Assembly: GCA_025210795.1 (NCBI GenBank)
Contig: JAOAQZ010000032.1
Location: 1 to 37,391, forward strand
Direction: 5' to 3'
Origin: Cohaesibacter sp.
Lineage (GTDB): Bacteria > Pseudomonadota > Alphaproteobacteria > Rhizobiales > Cohaesibacteraceae
DNA: 37,391 nt
Shown: positions 8,534-17,071 of the stretch, piece after piece
Layout of the letters: each line of letters begins with the position of its first letter
Numbering within the stretch: the stretch's first letter is position 1
Position numbers and translations under genes: made by a program
The notes under the pieces: model-generated
The model's database searches: none
What the model was told of the DNA's origin: nothing
Seen by the model: the letters and a program-made list of their open reading frames with translations, nothing else

Positions 8534-9685
8534 ATGATTGTAGCGAAGTTTCTCTCCTGGATCGAAACTGCACCGGTTGAACGGCGGGCCGAGGCGACCT
8601 CTGCTTTGGCGAGGGCCTATTTGTTTTCACAAATGGAATCCCATGAGCGCCAATCGGCAGAAACGGCCCTGACTATCTTGCTGGATGATCCATCTCCTTT
8701 GGTGCGGGCATCTCTTTCTGATAGTCTGGCATCCTCTCCCTATGCGCCCCATCATGTCATTCTCTCTTTGGCGCAGGATCTTGATGAGATTGCAGAGCCT
8801 GTTTTGCAGCGCTCGCCTGTTTTGCTGGATGCTGAACTGGTGGATATCGCGGCCAACGGGACAGACCGCCTGCAAGTGGCTATTGCCAAGCGCCCGTCCG
8901 TTAGCGCAGCTTTGGCCGCAGCTCTTGCAGAAGTGGGTGACAAGGCCGCATGTCTTGCTATTTTGGGCAATTCAGGGGCGCAGGTTACCGTTTTCAGTTT
9001 GCGACGTATGGCCGAGCGGTTTGGCAAAGACGCAGATATGCGAACCGCGCTTTTGTCGCTCGACGGCTTGCCGGTCGATATTCGTCAGTCTCTTATTGTT
9101 CAGCTGGGGGATGCGCTTGAGCAACTGGCTCTGGTCCAGACTTTTGTTAGCTCCGAGCGGCGCAGCTCACTGGTGAAAGATGCGTGCGATAAAGCAACCA
9201 TTGATCTTGCCTTCTGCTCCCATGGGGATGAGCTTGTGGCCCTTGTGGAGCATTTGCGGCTGTCTAAGCAATTAACGGCAGATATTCTCATTCGCGGTCT
9301 TTGCATGGGCAATGTTGAGCTGTTTGTAATTGCCATGACCAGTTTGACTGGCCTGCCGGACAAGCGCATTCGCGACTGCGTGAATGATGCCAGCTATTCC
9401 GCCGTTGCAGCCCTGTGCCACAAGGCGGGTATGTCAGAAAGCGTTGTGCCAGCGATCGTCTCCGCTCTGGAAGCCTTCCATGATCTTGTGCCGGATCTTC
9501 ATCCTGAAGCCTCCCGCGCACGCTTTGCACGCCTGATGGTTGAGCGGATCCTTAGCTCCTATACCGGCATTGTGGATGACGAGATGGACGACCTTCATGC
9601 CCTTCTGCGCCGTTTTGCAACACAGATTGCGCGGGATGAAGCGCGGGAAATGCGGGCGCAGCTGCAAAGAGAATATGCTGCCTGA
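8534..9685 (+). CDS. DUF2336 domain-containing protein
   Basis: A 383-aa, almost entirely alpha-helical protein that matches the DUF2336 type. Helical-repeat character is visible in the first half (for example LLDDPSPLVRASLSDSLASS and a series of ALA/LLS helices), recalling HEAT-like scaffolds. No catalytic motif, signal peptide or membrane segment is seen. In Alphaproteobacteria DUF2336 genes often sit near motility or two-component genes; here the gene faces a response regulator/Hpt pair. ATG 8534 is used because AAGGG lies 8 bases upstream; TTG 8528 is the alternative. Function unknown. Confidence 0.82.
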   Translation: MIVAKFLSWIETAPVERRAEATSALARAYLFSQMESHERQSAETALTILLDDPSPLVRASLSDSLASSPYAPHHVILSLAQDLDEIAEPVLQRSPVLLDAELVDIAANGTDRLQVAIAKRPSVSAALAAALAEVGDKAACLAILGNSGAQVTVFSLRRMAERFGKDADMRTALLSLDGLPVDIRQSLIVQLGDALEQLALVQTFVSSERRSSLVKDACDKATIDLAFCSHGDELVALVEHLRLSKQLTADILIRGLCMGNVELFVIAMTSLTGLPDKRIRDCVNDASYSAVAALCHKAGMSESVVPAIVSALEAFHDLVPDLHPEASRARFARLMVERILSSYTGIVDDEMDDLHALLRRFATQIARDEAREMRAQLQREYAA

Positions 9686-9738
9686 TTATGTCGGGTCAAA
9701 AGAGTTCTAAAAGACCGGGATTTACGTCATATATAGAC

Positions 9739-9768
9739 AAAAAGGGAAAGCTGCTGCTTTCCCTTTTT
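9739..9768. terminator. Bidirectional terminator between DUF2336 and Hpt genes
   Basis: Perfect 13-base stem AAAAAGGGAAAGC / GCTTTCCCTTTTT with a TGCT loop. Flanking A and T runs make it functional on both strands, as fits its place between convergent genes. Confidence 0.95.
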
Positions 9769-9832
9769 GTTGCTAGCCTTGAAGGCATAGGGCACTTCTT
9801 TTGGCTATCGCCCGGCTTTACGACTTTGATTT

Positions 9833-10360
9833 TTAAGCGTCGCTAGATTCTGGTTCTGTTTGTGTTGCTTGTGCTTTTTCAAAGCGGGAAATGACTTCGC
9901 CTGAGACTGCAAGCAATTCCTTGGCAAGGGCTTTGCCGATGACATTGTCTTCTTCACGTGCATCTTCTTTGACAACGGCGGTAATTGCCTGCACGTGCTT
10001 TTGCAAAAGAGCGCTAGGCAGAAATTGCGGATCTGTTACGGCTTCCAGCAAATCGCATAAAGAGCCGGCAATTGTACCCGCAATCGGAAAGCCCATTGTC
10101 TGGCCCTGGCCCTTGATGTCATGAGCTGCACGAAAGAGTTCTTTGAGATTGTTTTCGTCCATGCCATCTGTGGAGACAGTCTGCCATGCCTTTTGCAATT
10201 CAGAGACTTCCTCATCCATCCAGAGATTGAAATTGACGGCAAGCTGCTTCATCGCCTGTTCGGCACGAGCAATTGGATCAAAGCCAGCTTTGTCATTTGG
10301 CAGGACTTTTATTTTTTTTCGTAAATCGACCTTAGGTTCGATAATTTCATATGCGGCCAT
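9833..10360 (-). CDS. Hpt (histidine phosphotransfer) domain protein
   Basis: A 175-aa cytoplasmic protein with one Hpt helical bundle. The phospho-accepting motif is AAHDIKGQGQTMG with His80, matching the H-x-x-K-G pattern of Hpt domains. About 40 residues of charged N-terminus and a short acidic C-terminus flank it. It lies 102 bases after the response-regulator gene on the same strand, so the two are probably co-transcribed and form the middle steps of a phosphorelay. No histidine kinase is in the window, so the input is unknown. Confidence 0.87.
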   Translation of the reverse strand: MAAYEIIEPKVDLRKKIKVLPNDKAGFDPIARAEQAMKQLAVNFNLWMDEEVSELQKAWQTVSTDGMDENNLKELFRAAHDIKGQGQTMGFPIAGTIAGSLCDLLEAVTDPQFLPSALLQKHVQAITAVVKEDAREEDNVIGKALAKELLAVSGEVISRFEKAQATQTEPESSDA

Positions 10361-10462
10361 ACTCTTGTCTCTTTATGTTGCCCGAAAGACAGACTGTCAA
10401 AGACCGGGGCAGGTTCCTAATTCGGTTTCTGGACCATGAAGGTCCGTTTTCAGGCGCGGCGC

Positions 10463-10978
10463 TCAAACATTTTCTACAGCGTCTTCGATTGCTTCTTTTC
10501 GGCGCTCCGAACCTTTGTAAAGTGGATTGGAGAACCGCCTTCGGTCAGGTCCATAAAAGCCGGCAGCTTTGACGAAGGGGCGTGGGTTGATCAGGCAATT
10601 GGCCACTCGCGCATAAAGGGCCTTTGCCGAGATCGGCTTGCATAAAAACTCTGTGACTCCGGCATCGCGTGCTTCCATGACGCATTTCTTTTCCGAATGG
10701 CCCGTTAGCATGATAATGGGCACGGTCGGGTTGGCCGATGAGGTTTCGTTGCGCATCATGCGGGTCAGTTCAATGCCTGAGAAGATTGGCATAACCCAAT
10801 CGGTGACAACAATATCAGGCAGAGTTGACTGAAAGATTTCAAGACCTGTAGCGCCGTCTTCCGCCTCTGTCACTTCGCGAGCTCCAAAGCCGTGAATCAG
10901 TGTTCTGACAACCCGGCGCATATGGGTATTGTCATCCACGATCAGAAAACGCAATTGCGAAAAGTCAACATTGAGCAT
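10463..10978 (-). CDS. CheY-like response regulator with YGPDRRR tail
   Basis: The receiver domain (about 8-130) has all key residues: acidic pair Asp15-Asp16, phospho-acceptor Asp60 in TDWVMP, Thr92 and Lys114 in CKPIS. A basic tail of about 40 residues carries FYGPDRRRF and a second ERR cluster (GSERRK). Such tails are common in stand-alone receivers of Rhizobiales but their role is not established, to my knowledge. There is no DNA-binding or enzymatic output domain, so signalling should pass by protein contact, most likely with the adjacent Hpt protein. Confidence 0.9.
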   Translation of the reverse strand: MLNVDFSQLRFLIVDDNTHMRRVVRTLIHGFGAREVTEAEDGATGLEIFQSTLPDIVVTDWVMPIFSGIELTRMMRNETSSANPTVPIIMLTGHSEKKCVMEARDAGVTEFLCKPISAKALYARVANCLINPRPFVKAAGFYGPDRRRFSNPLYKGSERRKEAIEDAVENV

Positions 10979-11065
10979 GCAGGGCTGCCCTTAGATCTCT
11001 TGTGTTTCTTGTTTCAAGAGAAGCATAAGCCCAGTCAGTTAAAGAAGGATTGAAGTCGGCTTGGG

Positions 11066-11842
11066 CTAATAGCGGAACTGCTCGGTCAGAATGCGTTCAG
11101 CCCAGCCGTGGTCGGGGTCGAACATGATCTGGCAATTGGTTTTGGAATCTTCGCAAATTTCCACCTCATGCACCGAGCGGATCTCCGTATGGTCGGCAAC
11201 GGCATTGATGGGGCGCTTGCGGGATTCGCGAATGGAAATGGTTACCTTGGCGCTGTTGGGCAGAAGAGCACCACGCCAGTGGCGGGGGCGGAATGGGCTG
11301 ATGGGGGTAAGAGCCAGCAAAGGGCTATCAATAGGCAGGATGGGGCCGTGAGCCGAGAGGTTATAGGCCGTACTTCCCGCAGGTGTTGCCACCAGCACCC
11401 CATCACAAATCAGCTCTTCCATGCGGGTTTTTCCGTCGATGGAGATTTCAAGTTTTGCAGCTTGCGCCGTTTGGCGATAGATGGAGATCTCATTGATGGC
11501 TTTTGCTTCGTGAACGCTGCCATCTGCGGTGGTGGCTCGCATGTGGAGGGGATGCAAAACGGTTGTTTCAGCAGCTTTTAGTCGTTCGATCAGATCTTCT
11601 TCGCGAAATTCATTCATCAGAAAACCGACCGATCCGCAATTCATGCCATAAATCGGGATGCCGCTATTCATATATTTATGCAGGACTTGCAGCATCAAAC
11701 CATCGCCCCCTAAGGCGACGATGACGTCGGCGGACCCAGCAGGAGCGGAACCAAAGCGGTGGGCAAGTTTGCGGCGAGCACGTTCGCTCTCTTCGGTAGA
11801 GCTGGCAATGAAGGCGATATTTTCAAACTGCCCCGATGACAT
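11066..11842 (-). CDS. nadK: NAD kinase
   Basis: Phosphorylates NAD to NADP in the cytoplasm. The 258-aa product has the GGDG motif (45-48), the following [11 protein letters not shown] segment, the NEISIYR strand and the [24 protein letters not shown] substrate-binding region. The open frame extends far upstream, antisense to cutA. Start ATG 11842 ([11 protein letters not shown]) is chosen because the family begins with such a segment; ATG 11848 is the close alternative. Divergent from cutA, with 78 bases between the starts. Confidence 0.95.
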   Translation of the reverse strand: MSSGQFENIAFIASSTEESERARRKLAHRFGSAPAGSADVIVALGGDGLMLQVLHKYMNSGIPIYGMNCGSVGFLMNEFREEDLIERLKAAETTVLHPLHMRATTADGSVHEAKAINEISIYRQTAQAAKLEISIDGKTRMEELICDGVLVATPAGSTAYNLSAHGPILPIDSPLLALTPISPFRPRHWRGALLPNSAKVTISIRESRKRPINAVADHTEIRSVHEVEICEDSKTNCQIMFDPDHGWAERILTEQFRY

Positions 11843-11920
11843 AAGCATGGCCTGTTTCTTTCCTCTTGATGCATAGTGGACTAGCATGCTCAGCAATTCT
11901 TGCCAATCGTGAGAGGAATA

Positions 11921-12265
11921 ATGGAAGAAAAGAATTTGGCCCAGCACGACTTTGTTATGATTTACGGCACCTGCCCCGATGAGGCAGTGGCGCGTCAGAT
12001 CGGTGGCTCTCTGGTTCGCCTTAATTTGGTGGCTTGCGTCAATATCCTGCCCGGTATGCAGTCTATCTATCGCTGGGAGGGGAAAGTGGAAGAAGCGCAA
12101 GAGGTTGTTTTCATTGCAAAAGCCAAGAAGGAACATTGGCCGGAAATCTCCCGGCGTTTTGCCCGTCTTCACCCTTATGACGAGCCTGCCTTGGTTGTGC
12201 TTGATATCAAGGATGGTCTTCCGGGCTATTTGGACTGGATCGCACAGAGTAGCGCCGCTTCTTAA
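11921..12265 (+). CDS. cutA: Divalent-cation tolerance protein CutA
   Basis: A 114-aa member of the CutA family, trimeric PII-like proteins linked to divalent-metal tolerance. Characteristic segments are the N-terminal strand with [18 protein letters not shown], then [31 protein letters not shown] and [16 protein letters not shown] 11921 has GAGAGGA just upstream; the TTG at 11900 is less likely. It lies upstream of, and in line with, the Nudix gene. Confidence 0.94.
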   Translation: MEEKNLAQHDFVMIYGTCPDEAVARQIGGSLVRLNLVACVNILPGMQSIYRWEGKVEEAQEVVFIAKAKKEHWPEISRRFARLHPYDEPALVVLDIKDGLPGYLDWIAQSSAAS

Positions 12266-12418
12266 TCTGGCTGTGTTTTGCCCTCGCCTTAGCTGCGGCA
12301 TTTTCTCCCTTGTCCTTTGTTTGTGGGGAGAAGGGGGCTTTGCTGCCGGTTCTTTTCTTTGGCTTTGTTGCTTTCATTGCTAAAGCTGTACGGCAGGTGC
12401 TTAAGGAGACCAAAAGCT

Positions 12419-12988
12419 ATGACGGTTCGCTATGACATTCTCAATCGTGATGTGCTTTGCCGCGCAAAGGGCGAGCTGGAACTGGTAACAATCGAGGCAA
12501 CGCACGCAGATGGGCGAGAGCATATCACCTGTGAACCTGTCTGGACTTACGGGGATTCTGTGTCCGTCCTTCCCTTTGATCGCAAAGCGGGAACCGTTCT
12601 TTTGGTTCGTCAAATGCGGCCTGCGGTCTATCTTCGTGATGAGCAAACCATTTTGGAAGCCTGTGCAGGTGGGGTTGAGGACAAGGATAGCTCTATTGAA
12701 GCTGCCTGCCGCCGCGAAGCCATGGAAGAGCTTGGCGTTTCCCTGCCCAGCCTTAAGCTGGTTGCCAGTGTGTTTATCAATCCTGCGCGCCTTGCAGAAA
12801 AAGCCCATCTTTTTCTGGCATCTTATATTTCCGGCCAGCAAAATCCCGACCGTCGCAATCAGGATGCGGATGAAGATATTGAAGTGGTTGAACTTTCGAT
12901 CTCTGATCTTTTGGTTATGCGTGATGAAGGGAGCATCCGCTGTCCGCGCCTTTTGATGCTGACCCAAGCCTTGATGCTGGATTTGTAA
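12419..12988 (+). CDS. Nudix hydrolase, NudK / AdpP-like nucleoside-diphosphate-sugar pyrophosphatase
   Basis: A 189-aa hydrolase of nucleotide-sugar-type substrates such as GDP-mannose or ADP-ribose. The Nudix helix GGVEDKDSS...REAMEELGV retains the catalytic REAMEE core, while the first Glu of the consensus GX5E is replaced by Ser. The N-terminal domain (YDILNRDVL...VLPFDRKAGTVLLVRQMRPAVYL) is typical of the dimeric NudK/ADP-ribose pyrophosphatase group. ATG 12419 is chosen over the longer frame because AGGAG lies 10 bases upstream. Follows cutA by 153 bases. Confidence 0.88.
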   Translation: MTVRYDILNRDVLCRAKGELELVTIEATHADGREHITCEPVWTYGDSVSVLPFDRKAGTVLLVRQMRPAVYLRDEQTILEACAGGVEDKDSSIEAACRREAMEELGVSLPSLKLVASVFINPARLAEKAHLFLASYISGQQNPDRRNQDADEDIEVVELSISDLLVMRDEGSIRCPRLLMLTQALMLDL

Positions 12989-13157
12989 GAATTTTTGACT
13001 GATTGGCCCAATTTGAGATTGTAGAGGGCCATGTCAATCAGCTGTTAACTCTAAAACCACTTAATGTTTCAGGGCCTTAGTGGTGCTTTTTCGACTTTAG
13101 CTGATTTTAACGCTCTGCTGCCATCCTTTTTCCGGCAAGAAAAGGGGTGGTAGGATT

Positions 13158-14732
13158 ATGGTAGCAACACAGGATAATGCTCGTCTAAACTTAGCTCGAC
13201 TGAATTGGGATGGGGATCACAAGCGATCTGCGGTGCATTATGCCTTATTGCTGGCGATTTACTCGTTTTATGGATATCAGGTTTGTCCATTTCTGGAGCA
13301 GTTGACGCCGCTTGCCTTATTGGCGCCGGTTGCCGCTATGCTGGTTATTCAGTGGGCTCTTCGCTCTGCGTTCAAACCCCATTTTGCGTCTTTTTCTCTT
13401 TCTTTTCGTGTCAAGGCGTTGTTCTGGAGTGATTTTGCTCTGTTCCTATTGGGCGGCCTTTCGCTCGCTTTTTTCAATCTATTTGTCCATGGTTTTCCCT
13501 TTGAGAGCGGTGGCAAGATTTTGACGCTCTTTATGTCCGTTGGGTTCTATATTTCGCTAGATCTGGCACTTGAGCGGGAATATCGCCTCGGGCAGGAGCT
13601 TGGGGCAGAGGGCAAGGCCTTTCCTATTTCTTCGCGCTATCTGTCTGTTCAAAAGAAATTTGCTATTTTCTCCAGTGCGAATGTTGCGATCTTGGCCGGG
13701 ATTTGCATTTTGCTGGTTTATAAGGATCTGGAGTGGATTGTTACCACCAAACCGGATTTGCAGATGGCGCTGCTCGTCATCATGGCTGAAGTTGCTTTTG
13801 TGGTGGGAGTGATCAGCGCCTATATCATGCGCGTGATTCGGCTTTATTCGCGCAATATGGACGCCATCCTCAAGGCAGAAACGCAAGGGCTGAGGGATGT
13901 TGCCAATGGTGATTTGTCGGCGCAGGTGCCGGTGGTGACCAATGATGAATTTGGTCATATGGCCCATTTGACCAATGCGATGATTGGTCAGCTGAAAACA
14001 TCGCGTGATGAATTGTTGCAAACGCAAGATGTCACCATGATGAGCATGATCTCTCTTGCAGCCAAGCGCGACAATGAAACGGGTATGCATATCCGGCGCA
14101 CCCAAACCTATGTTGCTATGCTGGCAAAAGCATTGCGGGAAGAGAATGCGGCCTATCATGGGGTGATTAGCGATGAAGATATTGATCTTCTTTATAAATC
14201 AGCGCCCCTTCATGATATTGGCAAAGTGGGTGTTCCCGATGCAATTTTGAAAAAGCCGGGCAAGCTGGATGATGAAGAATTTGCGATTATGAAGACCCAT
14301 GCGCAAATTGGAGCGGACGCTCTGGAAGAGGCAGAAACGGCGCTGGGTGGTTGTTCGTTCCTCTCTATGGCCAAAGAAATCGCAGCCACCCATCATGAAA
14401 AATGGGATGGTTCTGGCTATCCAAATGGGCTTAAGGGTGCAGATATTCCCCTTTCTGGCCGCCTGATGGCTGTGGCGGATGTGTATGATGCCCTGCGCTC
14501 ACCGCGTGTTTATAAGCCCGGTTTTTCGCACCAGAAAGCGATGGCTATCATTCTGGAGGGGAAGGGGGCGCATTTTGATCCCGATCTTGTGGAGGCTTTC
14601 GTCTCCATTGAGCCTATGGTAGAAAAACTGTCTGAAGAGATGGCTGACCAGCCCGGTGATTTGGCAGATGAGGGAGAGGCCAACGGAAGCTGCGCTTCAA
14701 AATCTCAAAATTCTCAGGGACAAGCTGCCTAG
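13158..14732 (+). CDS. Membrane-bound HD-GYP cyclic-di-GMP phosphodiesterase
   Basis: A 524-aa signalling enzyme. The N-terminal half has about six hydrophobic segments (about 27-47, 50-67, 88-110, 120-136, 168-187, 202-224), then a HAMP-like linker (about 225-280) with the typical ANGDLSAQVPV turn. The HD-GYP domain (about 290-490) has the full metal site and signature: HDIGK at 352-356 and HHEKWDGSGYP at 412-422. It should therefore be active in degrading c-di-GMP. The C-terminus is an acidic, Ser/Gln-rich tail. It is probably a single-gene unit; the sensed signal is unknown. Confidence 0.92.
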   Translation: MVATQDNARLNLARLNWDGDHKRSAVHYALLLAIYSFYGYQVCPFLEQLTPLALLAPVAAMLVIQWALRSAFKPHFASFSLSFRVKALFWSDFALFLLGGLSLAFFNLFVHGFPFESGGKILTLFMSVGFYISLDLALEREYRLGQELGAEGKAFPISSRYLSVQKKFAIFSSANVAILAGICILLVYKDLEWIVTTKPDLQMALLVIMAEVAFVVGVISAYIMRVIRLYSRNMDAILKAETQGLRDVANGDLSAQVPVVTNDEFGHMAHLTNAMIGQLKTSRDELLQTQDVTMMSMISLAAKRDNETGMHIRRTQTYVAMLAKALREENAAYHGVISDEDIDLLYKSAPLHDIGKVGVPDAILKKPGKLDDEEFAIMKTHAQIGADALEEAETALGGCSFLSMAKEIAATHHEKWDGSGYPNGLKGADIPLSGRLMAVADVYDALRSPRVYKPGFSHQKAMAIILEGKGAHFDPDLVEAFVSIEPMVEKLSEEMADQPGDLADEGEANGSCASKSQNSQGQAA

Positions 14733-14767
14733 GGGCCTGCCAATGATGCGTTGCTGGTGATACTTGC

Positions 14768-15355
14768 CTACAGATAGGGCGGGGTGCAGGCGGAAATCAC
14801 TTCAGCGGGTCTGTCCGAGATATTGCGAAAGCGGTGCGGCTGGTTGCTGTCAAACAGGAAACTGTCGCCTGCCTTGAGAATCTTTGTCTGATCGCCCACT
14901 GAGAGTTCAATCTCCCCTGAAATCACAATCCCTCCCTCGTTGGCGTCATGCTCAAGATGGGTTTTGCCCGTATCAGCGCCCGGCTCGTAACGTTCTTTCA
15001 GGATTTGCAGGTTATGGGCCTTGGCATTGCCAACCTGCTGCAGGCTTATGCGTGCCTGCTCTAGATTATCATCCTTGTAGAGCTGACTGGTCAGATCTAT
15101 CAAGTCATTGGGCGTAAAGAAGATTTCCTGATTGAGTGGTTTGTCTGGTGCGAAAAAATCCGACATGGTGATGGACATACCGCCCAGAATTTTGCGCAAA
15201 GAAGCGACTGATGGGCTGGATCTGCCGGTCTCGATCATGGAAATCTGACCATGGGGGACAGAGGCCAGATCGGCCAATTGCCGCTGAGACAAGCCCGCTG
15301 ATTGGCGAAGCTCCTTTAATCGACTGCCTACGTCAAAGTGCTCAAAGTCCGCCAT
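14768..15355 (-). CDS. XRE-family regulator with C-terminal cupin (PuuR-like)
   Basis: A 195-aa repressor-type protein: helix-turn-helix at about 12-66 (SQRQLADLASVPHGQISMIETG) and a small cupin at about 120-190 (GGIVISGEIELSVG ... LFDSNQPHRF). The architecture and size match E. coli PuuR, which represses putrescine use. It is divergent from gabT, with a 178-base AT-rich gap holding a near-perfect palindrome. This supports control of the gabT/aldehyde dehydrogenase genes and of itself. The ligand could be putrescine, GABA or a related amine. Confidence 0.9.
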   Translation of the reverse strand: MADFEHFDVGSRLKELRQSAGLSQRQLADLASVPHGQISMIETGRSSPSVASLRKILGGMSITMSDFFAPDKPLNQEIFFTPNDLIDLTSQLYKDDNLEQARISLQQVGNAKAHNLQILKERYEPGADTGKTHLEHDANEGGIVISGEIELSVGDQTKILKAGDSFLFDSNQPHRFRNISDRPAEVISACTPPYL

Positions 15356-15469
15356 CTTGTTGGTCCTGCTTGCAAAATTTCCAACTCTTGAGTGCAGGCC
15401 GCCTTGCTGCCTGCCTGTGCATTTAAAATAGCAATGAAATTGGAAATGTCAAAAGTGCATAAAAATCAT

Positions 15470-15489
15470 TTGCGCAATATATTGAGCAA
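15470..15489. promoter_or_regulatory. Palindromic operator candidate between the XRE-cupin gene and gabT
   Basis: TTGCGCAATATATTGAGCAA is palindromic at 18 of 20 positions. It lies 45 bases before the gabT start in the divergent promoter region, a natural site for the PuuR-like regulator. Binding is inferred, not shown. Confidence 0.55.
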
Positions 15490-15533
15490 TATTATAGTTA
15501 TTCAATAAAATTTTTGAGCATGGAGATATGCGA

Positions 15534-16832
15534 ATGACTCTGACAGCAGCTTTGAAGGATCGCCGCACAGCGGCGATTGCCCAAGGTGTGGCAACGCGCG
15601 GAATTTATGCCCAGCGGGCAGAAAATGCTGAATTGTGGGATGTTGATGGGCGTCGCTTCATCGACTTTGCCGCCGGGATTGCCGTGAATAATACCGGCCA
15701 TCGTCACCCGAAAGTTATGGAAGCTGTTGCCAAACAGTCCGAAGCCTTTACGCATACTTGTTTCCATGTGGCCCCTTACGAGGGGTATGTGCAGTTGGCA
15801 GAGCGTCTTAATGCTGCAACTCCCGGTGATTTTGACAAAAAAACCATGTTGGTGACCACCGGTGCGGAAGCGGTTGAGAATGCGGTGAAAATGGCTCGTG
15901 CCTATACCGGTCGTTCTGGCGTGATCGCATTCTCTGGTGCGTTTCACGGGCGTACGCTGATGGGCATGGCTTTGTGCGGTAAGGTCAATCCTTACAAAAA
16001 GAATTTTGGTGCCATGCCGCCTGAAGTGATGCATGCGCCTTTCCCCAATAGCTATCATGGCATCACCACCGAGTTCGCGTTGGGTGAGCTTAATCGCATG
16101 CTGGCCTCATCTGTTGATCCTGAGCGGATTGCTGCTTTCATTATTGAGCCGGTTCAAGGGGAAGGTGGCTTTAATATTGCGCAGGCTGATTTCTTGCAAG
16201 AATTGCGCAAGCTGGCTGACCAGCATGGTATCTTGCTGATTGCCGATGAAGTGCAGGCTGGTATGGCGCGGACTGGCAAACTGTTTGCTTTTGAGCATTC
16301 CGGTGTGGTGCCTGATCTGATGGTCATGGCCAAGGGTCTTGCTGGTGGTTTCCCTCTGTCTGCGGTGACTGGCCGTGCGGAGATTGTTGATTCTGCCCCT
16401 GTTGGCGGCATCGGCGGCACCTATGCGGGCAATCCTCTGGCCGTTGCTGCAGCCAATGCTGTGCTGGATGTGATCGAGGAAGAGAAGCTGTGCGATAAGG
16501 CCAATGAAATTGGTGAGCGCATCCAGAGCCGCGTGAAGGCTTTGGCTGAACGCCAGGGTATGGAAGCAATTGGCGATGTGCGCGGCCTTGGGGCCATGGT
16601 TGCCATTGAGCTTGTTTGCGATGGTGATGCGAACAAGCCAGATGCAGCTTTGACCGGTGCTGTCGTGGCTGAAGCAGAAGAGCGCGGCTTGATCATTTTG
16701 CCATGTGGCACACGCGGCAATGTTATCCGCCTGCTGCCGCCGCTGACCACGCCGATGGAGCTGGTTGATGAGGCTGTGGATGTGATTGAAGCCTCGCTGG
16801 AAGCCGCCATTGCCAAACTGGCAGCGGCTTAA
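15534..16832 (+). CDS. gabT: 4-aminobutyrate aminotransferase
   Basis: Class III PLP-dependent transaminase that moves the amino group of GABA to 2-oxoglutarate, giving succinate semialdehyde. The 432-aa product can be lined up with E. coli GabT over its length: VTTGAEAVENAVKMAR (about 107-122), FHGRT (138-141), IADEVQAG, and PLP-lysine 267 in MAKGLAGGFP. The start ATG 15534 has GGAG 8 bases upstream; ATG 15528 is too close to it. Its neighbours, a PuuR-like regulator, an aldehyde dehydrogenase and a Pot importer, suggest polyamine/GABA breakdown, where the equivalent enzyme is also called PuuE. Confidence 0.94.
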   Translation: MTLTAALKDRRTAAIAQGVATRGIYAQRAENAELWDVDGRRFIDFAAGIAVNNTGHRHPKVMEAVAKQSEAFTHTCFHVAPYEGYVQLAERLNAATPGDFDKKTMLVTTGAEAVENAVKMARAYTGRSGVIAFSGAFHGRTLMGMALCGKVNPYKKNFGAMPPEVMHAPFPNSYHGITTEFALGELNRMLASSVDPERIAAFIIEPVQGEGGFNIAQADFLQELRKLADQHGILLIADEVQAGMARTGKLFAFEHSGVVPDLMVMAKGLAGGFPLSAVTGRAEIVDSAPVGGIGGTYAGNPLAVAAANAVLDVIEEEKLCDKANEIGERIQSRVKALAERQGMEAIGDVRGLGAMVAIELVCDGDANKPDAALTGAVVAEAEERGLIILPCGTRGNVIRLLPPLTTPMELVDEAVDVIEASLEAAIAKLAAA

Positions 16833-16878
16833 GACTGATCTGTCCAAAGCCGCTTTTTGCGGTTTGGTCAAGTGAGTT

Positions 16879-16917
16879 AAGCGCATGGGGGTATGTCCAA
16901 TCCTCCCATGCGCTTTT
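16879..16917 (+). terminator. Terminator after gabT
   Basis: Eleven-base stem AAGCGCATGGG / CCCATGCGCTT with a 15-base loop, then TTTGTTGTTT. A smaller hairpin lies upstream at 16844-16867. The aldehyde dehydrogenase gene therefore probably has its own promoter. Confidence 0.85.
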
Positions 16918-17071
16918 GTTGTTTCTGGTCCATACTATGGACTAAGGGGAGGTCTGTCCTGTAGGCTTCTTCAACGCAAAATCCAGCGCTTTTCCTGGAT
17001 GTCTTTGATGGCTTTAAGAGCCGATGGATATTGATGATTTAGGCGCTAATCCAACCGTTTTCGGAGTTGTT

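Noticed and set aside
11843..12301. N-terminal extension of NAD kinase to 411 residues
   Set aside because: The extra part is antisense to cutA and lacks family similarity; the NAD kinase start at 11842 gives the normal length.
12317..12418. Longer start for the Nudix protein with a hydrophobic leader
   Set aside because: AGGAG before ATG 12419 and family length favour the shorter form; the leader is a chance translation.
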